Source: Pyxidicoccus caerfyrddinensis (GTDB lineage Bacteria > Myxococcota > Myxococcia > Myxococcales > Myxococcaceae). From it: a stretch of 64,000 nt of DNA. The stretch is from NCBI RefSeq assembly GCF_010894405.1, contig NZ_JAAIYA010000010.1, forward strand, positions 1 through 64,000. The letters run 5' to 3'. This document shows positions 52,919 through 59,913 of the stretch, piece after piece (position 1 is the first letter of the stretch; each line of letters opens with the position of its first letter). A program made the translations under genes and the position numbers. Under the pieces are notes generated by a model, which was not told where the DNA came from, did no database searches, and saw nothing but the letters and a program-made list of their open reading frames with translations.

Positions 52919-53671
52919 CTACGGGAACAGCGGCTTGCCGGCCTCTTCGGCGCGGGCGAGCCGGCCGTCGGTGAGGAAGGCCTTGCGGCGGCCGCCCGGG
53001 TACGTCCACTCCTCGTTCTTCGACGAGCCCTCGAGCGTGCGGAGCACCCGCTCCGGCGGGCCCCACGCCATGCGCACCGCGTCCATGGACATGTTGGGCA
53101 CCAGCCGCTTCTCGCGGACGGCCTCCTTCACGGCCGGGGGCAGGGCGTCCAGCTGCGCCGTCAGCTCGCGGGGCGCGAGGTACTTCTCCAGCTCCGCGCG
53201 GAAGTCCTCCGGGCGCTCCAGGTTCGGCGGCAGCACCAGCACCAGCGGCGGGGCAGTCGGCGCCGCGCCCTCCTCGGCCAGGTACACCCAGGGCCAGGTG
53301 CGCGGGGTGTAGAGGACGCGCTCGGCCACCACCCACGAGGTGGGGAACTCCACCTTGGTGATTCGCAGCTTCGTGCCGGCGGGGAGGATGCGCTCCACCG
53401 CGCCGGGGTTGATGGGCTTGCCCTTCGAGTCATCCAACAGGCGCACGTCCTCGGGCGCGTAGGGCGTGAGGAGGCGCTTGGACGCGTCACCGAAGAACGG
53501 GGTGACGTGGCTGGAGACGCGCAGGTACTGCACCGCCTCCGGGCCTGTGAGGGCGCGGTCCAGCGAGGTGCGGGCCTCGGGGGGCATCCGGGTGTAGGAG
53601 CCACAGCCCGCGGTGAGCGCGGTGAAGAGAAGGACGGCGAGGGAGGACAGTCGGAATCGGCTGAGCGGCAT
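52919..53671 (-). CDS. Lipoprotein with BamE/SmpA-like C-terminal fold
   Basis: A 250-residue lipoprotein with lipobox LTAGC (Cys ~23). ATG 53671 has GGAGG about five bases upstream. The C-terminal part, NMSMDAVRMAWGPPERVLRT through EEWTYPGGRR (~193-230), has the pattern of the BamE/SmpA fold, which often helps outer-membrane assembly. The first ~170 residues show no known domain but contain ITKVEFPTSWVVAERVLY. Probably outer-membrane associated. It is on the same strand as the small zinc-site, FmdB-like and 407-residue genes upstream and may end that group. Confidence 0.8.
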   Translation of the reverse strand: MPLSRFRLSSLAVLLFTALTAGCGSYTRMPPEARTSLDRALTGPEAVQYLRVSSHVTPFFGDASKRLLTPYAPEDVRLLDDSKGKPINPGAVERILPAGTKLRITKVEFPTSWVVAERVLYTPRTWPWVYLAEEGAAPTAPPLVLVLPPNLERPEDFRAELEKYLAPRELTAQLDALPPAVKEAVREKRLVPNMSMDAVRMAWGPPERVLRTLEGSSKNEEWTYPGGRRKAFLTDGRLARAEEAGKPLFP

Positions 53672-53703
53672 GGCACCTCCGCGAGGGAGGGTGCCTGCTT
53701 AGC

Positions 53704-53910
53704 TCAGCGAACGGCCTGCGTCAGCGGGGACGGGGCCAGCTCCTCGCGCTTGCTGCCACCGCGACAGCCGCGCTGGGGAGGGCAGACGGGGCCCCGGCCC
53801 AGCGGATCCGCGACGAGGAGGAACCGGCCGAGCCCGCGCGCATCCGTCAGCTCCGGGTGACCACACAGGGCGCAGTTGCGGGGAGGACGCTTCGAAGGGG
53901 GGAAGGGCAC
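53704..53910 (-). CDS. Possible small cysteine-rich (zinc-site) protein
   Basis: A 68-residue open frame, from GTG 53910, with NCALCGHPEL (~12-21) and VCPPQRGCRGG (~42-52), four cysteines and one histidine spaced as for a zinc knuckle. It lies 60 bases after the FmdB gene stop on the same strand. There is no clear ribosome site at the GTG, so it could be a fragment or a chance frame, but the paired CxxC and CxxxxxC are suggestive. Confidence 0.4.
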   Translation of the reverse strand: MPFPPSKRPPRNCALCGHPELTDARGLGRFLLVADPLGRGPVCPPQRGCRGGSKREELAPSPLTQAVR

Positions 53911-53969
53911 GGGACGCAAGTGTGCGCCGCTCCCGTGCCCGGGGCGAATTTTCCGCCTTCCCGCGATTG

Positions 53970-54314
53970 CTACTTCTTGTCGCCGGACGCCGCCGCCGCG
54001 GGCGCGGGAGTGCTGCTCGCGGACGACGAGGACGACGACGAGGAGTCGCTCGAAGACGTGCTGGAAGGCGCGCTGCTCGAGGAGGTGCTGCTCGACGCGC
54101 TGCTCGACGACGAGCCGCCGTCCTTCTTGGTGGAGCTGTACAGGTCCGAGTACCAGCCGCCGCCCTTCAGGACGAAGCTGGAGCGGCTGACGACCTTGGT
54201 CAGGGAGCCCTCGGCGCCGCACGCGGTGCAGGCGGCCGGAGTCGGGTCCGAGATCTTCTGCAGCACGTCGATGGTCTTTCCACAGCTCTGGCAGGCGTAT
54301 TCGTAGATGGGCAT
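53970..54314 (-). CDS. FmdB-family zinc-ribbon protein with Ser-rich tail
   Basis: A 114-residue protein. Residues 1-40 are an FmdB-type zinc ribbon: MPIYEYACQSCG with CxxC, then a second CxxC in PAACTACGAEG about 20 residues later, and a SRSSFVLKGGGWYSDLY segment typical of the family. The remaining ~55 residues are nearly all Ser with Asp, Ala and Pro. The zinc ribbon may bind nucleic acid or protein; its function in this family is not established. It follows the 407-residue gene after 16 bases on the same strand, so the two are likely cotranscribed. Confidence 0.88.
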   Translation of the reverse strand: MPIYEYACQSCGKTIDVLQKISDPTPAACTACGAEGSLTKVVSRSSFVLKGGGWYSDLYSSTKKDGGSSSSSASSSTSSSSAPSSTSSSDSSSSSSSSASSTPAPAAAASGDKK

Positions 54315-54330
54315 GGGTGTCAGTGCCTCG

Positions 54331-55554
54331 TCAGGGTGTTGAAGGGGTGGCGCTGGCGAGGAGCCGCTTGCGCAGCCCATCCGCCAGGCCCAGGCGCTCG
54401 AAGGCGCGGAAGACGAGCTCGGCGGGCGCGCCATGCTTGCGGCCCACGGCATCCGCCAGCCCGTGCAGCTCGGTGGCCTCGGGGAACTCGTCGGCCACCA
54501 GTCGCTCCAGCTCCTTGCGGAGCGAGTCGGAGAACTTCCGCTGGATGCCCAGGTCCGCGAGGTACTTCTCGCGGCCGAGCAGATCCAGCCGGTGCGTCAG
54601 GTGCGAGGTGGCCAGGGCCTCGCGGCGGAAGCGCTCGCGCAGGGCCTCCACCTCGTCGCCAATGCCGAGCACGGAGATGAGCCGCTGCAGCTCGGAGGGG
54701 CTCAGCCCCAGGGACCAGCCCACGCGGCCGGCGGCCCCGCGCTGGTCCGAGTACGCGGCCAGCACCTGGTTCTTCTCCTTCTCCGTGAAGGCCTCCAGCA
54801 GCCCGTGGTCCTTGAGCACGTTCTCCACGTCCACCAGCGTCAGCTCGCCGCGCGAGCCGTTGTAGCGCTGCGACAGGTTGCGCAGCAGCGCGAAGCGGTG
54901 CTCGGCACCCTCCAGGGCGCCCTCCACCGCCGGCTTGGTGCTCAGGCGCGTCAGCTCCATGAAGGACGCCCGGGGCGCCTCCACGCGGGTGAAGCGGCCC
55001 CGGGGACGGGGCAGATCGCGCCGCAGGAAGCCCAGGTCCTCCCCGTCCTCGGGGGGCAGGGACTCGGCGTCGGCGTCGGACTCGGGGGTGGCGCGCTTGC
55101 GCGGGGCGATGCGCTCCTGGACGGCGGCCTCCTGCTTCGCGGCCTTGCCTGCCTTCTTGCCTGCCTTCCCGTCGCCTTCCTCGGCGGCGGGCGGCGTGGC
55201 GAAGACGGGCACGTTGGGAGCGGGGGCGGGCGGAGGCGTCTTCTCCTCGCGCACGTAGGCCAGCTCCCGGGCCACGTCATAGAAGCCGCACGCCTGCCGC
55301 TGGGCGGCCAGGGCGGGGGCGGTGCCGCGGAGGATGTCCACGACGGCGAAGGGGCCGAGCGGGGAGGCCTCGGGCTCTCCATCCGTCAGGGTGCGGACGC
55401 GGAAGTCATCGTCCTCGGCCAGGAGGGCGAGCGCTTCGCGGACCTCCGGGGCGGGGGCGGGCGACTTCGCGCGCCTGCAGAAATCCGAGACGGCAACCGC
55501 CACGGGGGTAGGTACGTCGTCGGGCTGTCGTCTTCGCTGCCAGGGGCTGGTCAT
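54331..55554 (-). CDS. Hypothetical cytoplasmic protein
   Basis: A 407-residue protein without signal peptide. Residues ~20-120 are mixed, then comes a Lys/Ala/Glu-rich flexible segment (~120-195) containing AAEEGDGKAGKKAGKAAKQE. From ~200 to the end is helical, with LSQRYNGSRGELTLVDVENVLKDHGLL and repeated LG-x-LG turns that could be a bundle of helix-turn-helix or SAM-like domains. No family recognised. A good promoter (55596-55623) precedes it and it is followed by the FmdB gene, so it heads that small minus-strand operon. Confidence 0.8.
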   Translation of the reverse strand: MTSPWQRRRQPDDVPTPVAVAVSDFCRRAKSPAPAPEVREALALLAEDDDFRVRTLTDGEPEASPLGPFAVVDILRGTAPALAAQRQACGFYDVARELAYVREEKTPPPAPAPNVPVFATPPAAEEGDGKAGKKAGKAAKQEAAVQERIAPRKRATPESDADAESLPPEDGEDLGFLRRDLPRPRGRFTRVEAPRASFMELTRLSTKPAVEGALEGAEHRFALLRNLSQRYNGSRGELTLVDVENVLKDHGLLEAFTEKEKNQVLAAYSDQRGAAGRVGWSLGLSPSELQRLISVLGIGDEVEALRERFRREALATSHLTHRLDLLGREKYLADLGIQRKFSDSLRKELERLVADEFPEATELHGLADAVGRKHGAPAELVFRAFERLGLADGLRKRLLASATPSTP

Positions 55555-55946
55555 GGAAAGTCGCCGAAAAATGCTCGTTTACGAGGGCGGTTGCCTCTAT
55601 CTTCGCCGCCAGACGGGTGTCAATGAGCCAGTCCGACTCCATTCTAAACAGCTACCGGCGAGTGCAAGCCGGAGGGACGGCCGGCCGGGGGCGCGAGCGC
55701 ACCCTGACGCCGCTCGCCCGACGTTGCGAGCCGGGGCTGGCGGGGATATTTCGCCCCCCGCGTTCGGAGACCAACACTCTTCCATGACGGTTTCTTCGAC
55801 AGCAGGGAACGTTTCGTTGCGGAATGAAGCGGGTCGCGGCAGCCCCGTGGACCGGTTACAACAGGAGCGGAGGGTGGGCTGGGTCGGCCCCCTACCGAGG
55901 GAGCTCGATGCAGGCGCGGACCCGCGGGGCGTTTGAAGGAACCGAC
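55555..55946. other. Divergent intergenic region before fur
   Basis: About 390 bases between the 407-residue gene and fur. It contains the minus-strand promoter at 55596-55623 and GAAGGA of fur at 55935-55940. I see no Fur-box-like inverted repeat, no clear plus-strand promoter and no convincing small gene. An open frame around 55783-55935 lacks a ribosome site. Confidence 0.5.
55596..55623 (-). promoter_or_regulatory. Candidate sigma-70 promoter for the 407-residue gene
   Basis: On the minus strand TTGACA (complement of 55618-55623) is followed after 16 bases by GATAGA (complement of 55596-55601). Transcription would start near 55588, about 34 bases before ATG 55554. The -35 is perfect and the -10 is a partial match. 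Confidence 0.45.
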
Positions 55947-56435
55947 ATGAGCCACAGCCACCACAGCCATGAGCACGATGAGTCGAAGGATGAGGTGCTG
56001 GCCCGCTACATGGCGCAGCACGGGCTGAAGAGCACCCGGCAGCGCAGCCTCATCATCGACACCTTCTTCTCCGTGGGCGGCCACCTGTCGGTGGAGGAGC
56101 TCTGGAACAAGGTGCGCGAGCAGGACACGAAGGTGTCCGTGGCCACCGTGTACCGGACCATGAAGCTGCTCAACGAGTGCGGCCTGGCCCACGCGCGCAA
56201 CTTCGGCGACGGGCAGACGCGCTACGAGGCGGCGGCCGGCAGGGAGCACCACGACCACCTCATCTGCACCCGGTGCGGCACCATCGTCGAGTTCGAGAAC
56301 GACCGCATCGAGGCGATGCAGGACGCGGTGGCGCGCAAGCACGGCTTCAAGGTGACGTCGCACAAGATGGAGCTGTACGGGCTGTGCAAGGACTGCCAGC
56401 GCGCCACGGGCGTGGCTCCGACGACGGCGGCATGA
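55947..56435 (+). CDS. fur: Fur-family metal-responsive regulator
   Basis: A 162-residue Fur/Zur/PerR-family repressor. Wing-helix DNA-binding domain (~20-90): STRQRSLIIDTFFSVGGHLSVEEL and VATVYRTMKLLNECGLA. Dimer/metal domain: HHDHLICTRCGTIVEF with the first CxxC (~110-113) and LCKDC (~150). The N-terminus MSHSHHSHEHDE is unusually His-rich and might buffer metal. Which metal it senses cannot be settled here. ATG 55947 has GAAGGA six bases upstream. Its stop overlaps the start of a thioredoxin-like gene (ATGA), an uncommon coupling. Confidence 0.93.
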   Translation: MSHSHHSHEHDESKDEVLARYMAQHGLKSTRQRSLIIDTFFSVGGHLSVEELWNKVREQDTKVSVATVYRTMKLLNECGLAHARNFGDGQTRYEAAAGREHHDHLICTRCGTIVEFENDRIEAMQDAVARKHGFKVTSHKMELYGLCKDCQRATGVAPTTAA

Positions 56436-56950
56436 AGACGGCCGCGCGAGTCCGGGTCTGCGCGGCCCTGCTGGTGTTGGGGCTGGCGGGCTGCCGTGGC
56501 TCGAGGCCGGTGGATGCGGGGCCCGCCTTCCTGTACGCGCTGGCCCTGCCGTCGGTGGGGCCCACGCGGCACGACGCGCGCGCCCTCAGTGGCAAGGTGG
56601 TGCTCGTCTCCTTCTTCGCGACGTGGTGCTTCCCGTGCCTCGCGGAGATGCCCACGCTGGAGGCCCTGCAGAAGGACTACGGCGCGAAGGGCTTCCAGGT
56701 GGTGTCCGTGGGCATGGACCTGGACGGCGAGAAGGTGCTCCAGCCCTTCGCGGACCACTACGCGCTCCGCTACCCGGTGCTGGTGGCGAACGACGTCATG
56801 CGCGAGGGCCAGACTGCGTTCGGCCACATCCGCGCGCTGCCCACCACCGTGCTGCTGGACCGCCGTGGCCGCGCCGTGGCCGCATGGCAGGGCGTGGAGG
56901 GCCACGCGGACGTGGCCAAGGCCATCGAGAAGCTGCTCGCCGAGGAGTGA
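56432..56950 (+). CDS. TlpA-like thioredoxin lipoprotein
   Basis: A 172-residue thioredoxin-fold protein with signal peptide and lipobox LGLAGC (Cys ~21). The redox motif is WCFPC (~67-71), followed by MPTLEAL, typical of TlpA/ResA-like periplasmic thiol-disulfide reductases. The conserved cis-Pro is in IRALPTTVLLDRRGR. It probably maintains reduced thiols, for example in cytochrome maturation or metal-site proteins. Translationally coupled to fur, so it may be part of a metal-homeostasis response. A stem-loop follows the stop. Confidence 0.9.
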   Translation: MKTAARVRVCAALLVLGLAGCRGSRPVDAGPAFLYALALPSVGPTRHDARALSGKVVLVSFFATWCFPCLAEMPTLEALQKDYGAKGFQVVSVGMDLDGEKVLQPFADHYALRYPVLVANDVMREGQTAFGHIRALPTTVLLDRRGRAVAAWQGVEGHADVAKAIEKLLAEE

Positions 56951-56951
56951 C

Positions 56952-56977
56952 CGCTCCGCCTCACTGCAGGCGAAGCG
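56952..56977. terminator. Imperfect hairpin between convergent genes
   Basis: CGCTCCGCCT (56952-56961) pairs with AGGCGAAGCG (56968-56977), interrupted by one internal mismatch. It lies between the convergent thioredoxin-like and acylase genes. No T-tract; function inferred from position. Confidence 0.35.
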
Positions 56978-56995
56978 GCCTGTGTCGAAGCCGCG

Positions 56996-59449
56996 CTACT
57001 CCTGCAACAGCGTAACGGAGAGCTCCGGGTCGCTGGCGATGTCCGCCTCGGTGAAGCGCATGTCCACCCACTGCTTGCGGGAGAACAGCCACGTCTGGTC
57101 CGCGAAGTACGGCGAGGCCGGGCTGCTGGACTGCGAGTAGGCCAGCACGGAGCGGCCCACCGGACCGGCGTCGGTGAAGGACACCGCCATCACGAAGCTG
57201 GTGCCGAGGAAGGGCACGTAGGTGTAGTCCGGCAGGAGCCGCCCGCCCATCGCGTTGAAGCAGCCCTCCGGGTCACCGCAGCCGTGGTACGGAATGCGCG
57301 CCTCGTTCCGGTGGGCGCGCTGCACCGTGCCTGGCGACACGTCCAGGGGGAGGCCGCGGTCTCGCATCACCTGCACCGCGCCGCCGAGCGCCTGCACCAC
57401 CTGCGGGTGCAGCGTGTTGAGGCCGCGCGGCGTGTTCACCGGGTCCGTGGGCAGGAAGGGCACGAGGTACGGGCCGCCCGTCACGGGCACGATGCGGGCG
57501 ATGAACTGGCGCCACAACACGCCGCCCGCGCTGTCCAGGTCGCCGCGCAGGTTCCACTTCTCCAGCACGGGGCACGCGGCGCGCACGTCCACCAGCCGCC
57601 CGTCCTCCGCGAGGATGAACGGCGTGCGCTTGCACAGGGCCACCGTGCCGTCGCGAAGCAGCTCGCCGGAGTGGTTCCGGTTGTTGAACATCACCGTCTG
57701 GAGCTGCTCCAGCGTGAAGCGCTGGCCCTCCAGCCCGTCCGTGCCGGCCAGGCGCCCCTGCACCAGCTTCAACCCCAGCCGGGTGCGCAGGCTGCGCGCG
57801 GCGTTCTCGTCGCCGATGATGCGGTCATACCCTGTGAGCGGCTGGGCCGGGTTGGACAGCCAGTAGCTGTCGTTGGAGTTCGTCACGTAGTCCTGGCGCA
57901 CCAGGTGCGGCATCCGGCCAGGGCCGAACATGCCCGGCTCCACCGCGTCCGCGTCCGTGCCCCACTCGCAGTCCGCGCGGGTGCCGTCCAGCACCGGGAG
58001 CTTCGCGGACTGGTACACGAGCAACGCCACCGGGGAGAGCACGCAGCGCGCCACCATTTCATCCGTGACGTGCGGGACGACGGCGGAGTCCGCGTAGAAC
58101 GCGCGGCCCTGGTCGTCCGCCGCCACGGTGTTCACCCAGGGGATGCCCTGCCAGTAGTCCTGCGCCTGTCGCAGCTCGTCCACGCTGCCGGCCCTGTTCA
58201 TGGCGAGGAACTGGTCCAACACGCGGAAGTTGGTCGCGTTGACGTCGCGGAACGCGTAGCCGGTGAGCGCGTTCCACGTCATGTACCCGGCCGGGAAGTC
58301 GAACATCGGTCCGAAGCGCGTCCAGTAGAACGTGTGCGTGCGCGGCTCCAGCGTCCCGTCCGCCTTGCGTGCGAGCACCGTGGTGGGGCGCGGCGTCATC
58401 TGCTGGAGCTGGCCGTTGTAGAGGTACGTCGTCGGGCTGCCCGGGACGAGCTTCAGCTCGTACGGGGTGAAGCGGAAGCCCGTGGACACGGTGTGGCTCC
58501 AGGCCACGTGCGCGTTGTGTCCGATGAGCACCGCCGGCACCCCGAGCAGGCTGGCGCCGCTCACGTCGAGCTGGCCCGGGAGCGTGAGGTGGACCTGGTA
58601 GAAGCGCTCCGAGCCCTCCCACGGGAAGTGGGGGTTGCCCAGCACCATGCCGTTGCCGTTGCGCGTGCCCTCGCGGCCCAGGCCGATGGCGTTGCTGCCC
58701 ATGCCCAGGTCCGTCGCCTTCGGAATCGCGCCGGCGGGGAGCACGTCGGGCAGGGTGAGGGGCACGGGCAGGGCGCCATCCGGCAGTGGCCCGGGCGGCT
58801 GCGCGTCGACAATCGAGGTGAGGAACGCGCCGGAGCTGGCCAGCAGGCTGAGCTGGTAGTAGCGCCGGAAGAGGTCCAGCTCGGTGAGGGGACGGACCCA
58901 GGCCGCGCCCCGGCACCGCGGGTCCGGCAGCGCGTCCACGCCCGTCTCGCGCAGGTAGCGGTTGTAGCCGGCGACATAGCCCCGGACCAGCTCGCGCACT
59001 TCCGCTGACGGGCCGCGCGGCGGGGCCTGCGCCACCAGCGCCTCCACCGTGCCCGCGTCGTTGATGGACTGGTAGAAGAAGTCGCTCTTGAGGTTGGGGA
59101 TGTTGCCGACCAGCGTGGCGGGGTACGTCGCGTCCGGTCCGAAGTACTGGGAGCGCTGCGCGCTGACGGTGACGACGATCTGCGCCAGCTCGCAGAGGTT
59201 GTCCTGCGCGAAGGCGTAGCCGTACCCGTAGCCGAGGCCCGCGTAGTCCTGGGCCAGCACGTGGGGAATGCCGTGCGACGTCCTCCGCACCGTGGCGGAG
59301 AACCCGCCCGTCGCGGCCAGCTTCACCGCGGGCAGGGACGGGGCGTGCGCGGTGGCCGCGGGGCTCCCGGTGTCACAGGCCGTGGCTAGCAACAGCAGGG
59401 CCAGCGGCGCCAGACGGACGCCTCGTGTCGAAGCAGGGATGGGTTTCAT
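56996..59449 (-). CDS. Penicillin/acyl-homoserine-lactone acylase-like lipoprotein
   Basis: An 817-residue Ntn-hydrolase precursor of the penicillin acylase family. Signal peptide with lipobox LLATAC (Cys ~25), alpha-chain (~30-245), then the autocleavage/nucleophile site GMGSNAIGLG, where Ser (~250) becomes the beta-chain N-terminus. LGNPHFPW and GVPAVLIGHNAHVAWSHT are typical of the family. Members cleave amide bonds of penicillins, aculeacin or acyl-homoserine lactones; the substrate cannot be told. Exported, so it may degrade other bacteria's signals or antibiotics, or recycle lipopeptides. GGAGCGCC precedes ATG 59449. Confidence 0.9.
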   Translation of the reverse strand: MKPIPASTRGVRLAPLALLLLATACDTGSPAATAHAPSLPAVKLAATGGFSATVRRTSHGIPHVLAQDYAGLGYGYGYAFAQDNLCELAQIVVTVSAQRSQYFGPDATYPATLVGNIPNLKSDFFYQSINDAGTVEALVAQAPPRGPSAEVRELVRGYVAGYNRYLRETGVDALPDPRCRGAAWVRPLTELDLFRRYYQLSLLASSGAFLTSIVDAQPPGPLPDGALPVPLTLPDVLPAGAIPKATDLGMGSNAIGLGREGTRNGNGMVLGNPHFPWEGSERFYQVHLTLPGQLDVSGASLLGVPAVLIGHNAHVAWSHTVSTGFRFTPYELKLVPGSPTTYLYNGQLQQMTPRPTTVLARKADGTLEPRTHTFYWTRFGPMFDFPAGYMTWNALTGYAFRDVNATNFRVLDQFLAMNRAGSVDELRQAQDYWQGIPWVNTVAADDQGRAFYADSAVVPHVTDEMVARCVLSPVALLVYQSAKLPVLDGTRADCEWGTDADAVEPGMFGPGRMPHLVRQDYVTNSNDSYWLSNPAQPLTGYDRIIGDENAARSLRTRLGLKLVQGRLAGTDGLEGQRFTLEQLQTVMFNNRNHSGELLRDGTVALCKRTPFILAEDGRLVDVRAACPVLEKWNLRGDLDSAGGVLWRQFIARIVPVTGGPYLVPFLPTDPVNTPRGLNTLHPQVVQALGGAVQVMRDRGLPLDVSPGTVQRAHRNEARIPYHGCGDPEGCFNAMGGRLLPDYTYVPFLGTSFVMAVSFTDAGPVGRSVLAYSQSSSPASPYFADQTWLFSRKQWVDMRFTEADIASDPELSVTLLQE

Positions 59450-59631
59450 GATGGCGCTCCAGGATGGGTGCGAGACCTCGGGGTCTCCGTGGCCCCAGCC
59501 TCGGGGCGCGCGGGAGTCCGCGTCTCCTGGGACAGATTGTGCGGAAGGGGGCCGGTTGGATCGCGCGGCTGCTACATGCCTGGAGCGGTTTTCTTGCGGG
59601 GCAGGGGGTCGCTGGTACCTTCGGCGCGTTC

Positions 59632-59913
59632 ATGACGGCGAGGCGAAAGTTCCTGGTGGTGGCGGTGGGTGTGGCGGGGGCCTTGAGCCTGCTGTCGGTG
59701 GCGGATGCCAAGGGCTTCCGCCGCTACATGTCGCTGCGCCAGGACGTCGACTCGCTGCACGAGCGCAACCGCACGCTGGCCGAGCAGAACGAGGCCCTGC
59801 GGGAGGAAATCAATGCCCTGCGCAAGGACCCGGCCGCCCTGGAGCGGGCCGTGCGCGAGGAGCTCGGCTACGTGAAGCCGGGCGAGATGGTCTTCCACCT
59901 GGAGTCCCCATGA
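59632..59913 (+). CDS. ftsB: Septum formation initiator FtsB/DivIC
   Basis: A 93-residue cell-division protein. N-terminal membrane helix (~8-24), then a coiled coil with Leu/Asn heptads (SLRQDVDSLHERNRTLAEQN, ~35-54), ending with the family signature ERAVREELGYVKPGEMVF (~71-88). FtsB bridges FtsL and FtsQ in the divisome, mainly from the periplasmic side. Length normal. Its stop overlaps the start of a diguanylate cyclase gene (ATGA), so both are translated together; this links cell division and c-di-GMP at the level of gene order. Confidence 0.92.
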   Translation: MTARRKFLVVAVGVAGALSLLSVADAKGFRRYMSLRQDVDSLHERNRTLAEQNEALREEINALRKDPAALERAVREELGYVKPGEMVFHLESP

